Shown here: positions 12,602-13,671 of the stretch, piece by piece
Layout of the letters: each line of letters opens with the position of its first letter
How positions within the stretch are numbered: the first letter of the stretch is position 1
NCBI GenBank assembly: GCA_003243865.1
Contig: QHBQ01000477.1
Location: forward strand, 1 to 13,671
DNA length: 13,671 nt
DNA from: Candidatus Chloroheliales bacterium
GTDB lineage: Bacteria > Chloroflexota > Chloroflexia > QHBQ01
Direction of reading: 5' to 3'
Notes under the pieces: model-generated
Databases searched by the model: none
Told to the model about the DNA's origin: nothing
The model's input: the letters and a program-made list of their open reading frames with translations, nothing else
Program-made: the position numbers and the translations under genes

Positions 12602-13671
12602 ATGGCAAAGCAGAAGTTTGAGCGCACCAAGCCCCACGTCAACGTCGGCACCATCGGCCATGTTGACCATGGTAAGACTACCCTCACCGCCGCGATTACC
12701 AAGACCCTCGGCATGAACGGCAAAGCTAAGTTCCGCAGCTTCGACAGCATTGACAATGCTCCCGAAGAGCGCGAGCGCGGCATCACCATCGCCATCGCTC
12801 ATGTCGAGTACGAGACCGACAAGCGCCACTATGCTCATGTGGACTGCCCCGGCCACGCTGACTACATCAAGAACATGATTACCGGAGCAGCCCAGATGGA
12901 CGGCGCCATCCTGGTGGTTTCTGCCCCTGATGGTCCTATGCCTCAGACCCGCGAGCACATCCTGCTCGCCCGCCAGGTCGAAGTCCCGGCCATGGTCGTC
13001 TTCCTCAACAAGGTGGACATGATGGAGGATGAAGAACTGCTCGAACTGGTGGAACTGGAAGTGCGCGAGTTGCTCAACAAGTACAACTTCCCTGGCGATG
13101 ACACACCCATCATCCGCGGCAGCGCCTTGCAGGCATTGGAGAGCACAAGCAAGAACACCAGCGACCCCGAGTATCAGCCGATCCTGGCCTTGATGCAGGC
13201 GGTGGACGACTACATCCCCACCCCAGAGCGAGCGATAGACAAGCCGTTCCTGCTGCCAATCGAAGATGTGTTCGGCATCAAGGGACGAGGCACGGTGGTG
13301 ACCGGGCGGATGGAGCGCGGGGTGGTCAAAGTCGGCGATGAAGCGGAGATAATCGGGATGAAGGAAGAGACGCGCCGGACGGTGGTCACTGGGGTAGAGA
13401 TGTTCCAGAAGACGTTGGACCAGGGCCAAGCAGGGGACAACCTGGGCTGCCTGCTGCGGGGCGTAGAGCGCGTTGACGTAGAGCGGGGGCAGGTGCTAGC
13501 CAAGCCAGGGAGTGTGAAGCCGCACACGCACTTCATGGCCGAGGTGTACGTGCTATCGCGGGACGAGGGGGGGCGGCACACGCCGTTCTTCAACGGCTAC
13601 CGACCGCAGTTCTACATCCGCACCACAGATGTGACGGGCGCAATCAAGCTGCCTGAAGGGATGGAGATGGT
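12602..13671 (+). CDS. tuf: Elongation factor Tu, 3' end outside the window
   Basis: EF-Tu delivers aminoacyl-tRNA to the ribosome as a GTP complex. The first 356 residues of roughly 400 are present, with no stop in frame. Motifs are P-loop GHVDHGKT (19-26), switch [10 protein letters not shown] (55-63), DCPGHAD (81-87), NKVD (136-139) and GSAL (173-176). The domain II start has [16 protein letters not shown] (225-240) and the domain III start has [20 protein letters not shown] (306-325). Residues 107-109 read SAP where most family members have SAA. GAGGAG (12585-12590) lies 11 bases before ATG 12602, a little far. It probably shares a transcript with the upstream tRNA-Thr. Codon use changes sharply near 13220: Arg is only CGC before, but CGG and CGA become common after. 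Confidence 0.97.
   Translation, partial: MAKQKFERTKPHVNVGTIGHVDHGKTTLTAAITKTLGMNGKAKFRSFDSIDNAPEERERGITIAIAHVEYETDKRHYAHVDCPGHADYIKNMITGAAQMDGAILVVSAPDGPMPQTREHILLARQVEVPAMVVFLNKVDMMEDEELLELVELEVRELLNKYNFPGDDTPIIRGSALQALESTSKNTSDPEYQPILALMQAVDDYIPTPERAIDKPFLLPIEDVFGIKGRGTVVTGRMERGVVKVGDEAEIIGMKEETRRTVVTGVEMFQKTLDQGQAGDNLGCLLRGVERVDVERGQVLAKPGSVKPHTHFMAEVYVLSRDEGGRHTPFFNGYRPQFYIRTTDVTGAIKLPEGMEM

Noticed and set aside
12473..13429. Open frame of 318 codons on the - strand opposite tuf
   Set aside because: tuf on the + strand is unmistakable by its GTPase motifs; the antisense frame is a by-product of its codon bias and continues into non-coding repeats.

Overview
The window is GC-rich bacterial DNA with conventional sigma-70 signals. 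They include a perfect TTGACA-N17-TATAAT promoter and two TTGCAA-N17 promoters, and several genes have purine-rich ribosome binding sites. Its intergenic spaces are full of short palindromic repeats. Gene content (tRNA-Thr next to tuf, a GH13 trehalose synthase, a YedA-type exporter, a three-part Ada protein, a long DERA-like DeoC) together with the repeat style suggests a Chloroflexota-type bacterium. That assignment is an inference from general resemblance and I hold it loosely.

Left part (1-2540, + strand): a stress or desiccation-type cluster. It holds a 530-residue mosaic protein (YflT-like domain, glycine-zipper repeats, CsbD-like tail), the decayed remnant of a paralogue of its first domain, and a small hydrophilic, probably disordered protein. 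A hairpin closes the block.

Middle (2545-6590, - strand): deoC, a yedA-like transporter gene, ada and a small coiled-coil gene. Each seems to be its own transcription unit, separated by palindromes. A divergent XRE regulator (6756-7154, +) follows, with a convergent hypothetical gene (7090-7359, -).

The largest gene-poor stretch (7360-7827) holds inverted clusters of a 7-base repeat, a REP-like palindrome, a convincing minus-strand promoter with a GAAC-N4-GTTC operator just downstream of its -10, and a 149-bp inverted-repeat structure.

Right part: treS (-) diverges from a translationally coupled tyrA / glycosyltransferase family 9 pair (+). The latter converges on, and overlaps, a small membrane-protein gene (-). 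Next come a consensus promoter, tRNA-Thr(GGT) and tuf, which runs off the window end. The tRNA-Thr/tuf linkage matches the well-known thrT-tufB arrangement.

I see no complete transposon, CRISPR array, defence island or biosynthetic cluster. The least ordinary items are the mosaic stress gene with its truncated paralogue, the orphan SOS-like promoter, the dispersed palindrome family, the inverted heptamer repeats and the abrupt codon-usage change inside tuf.
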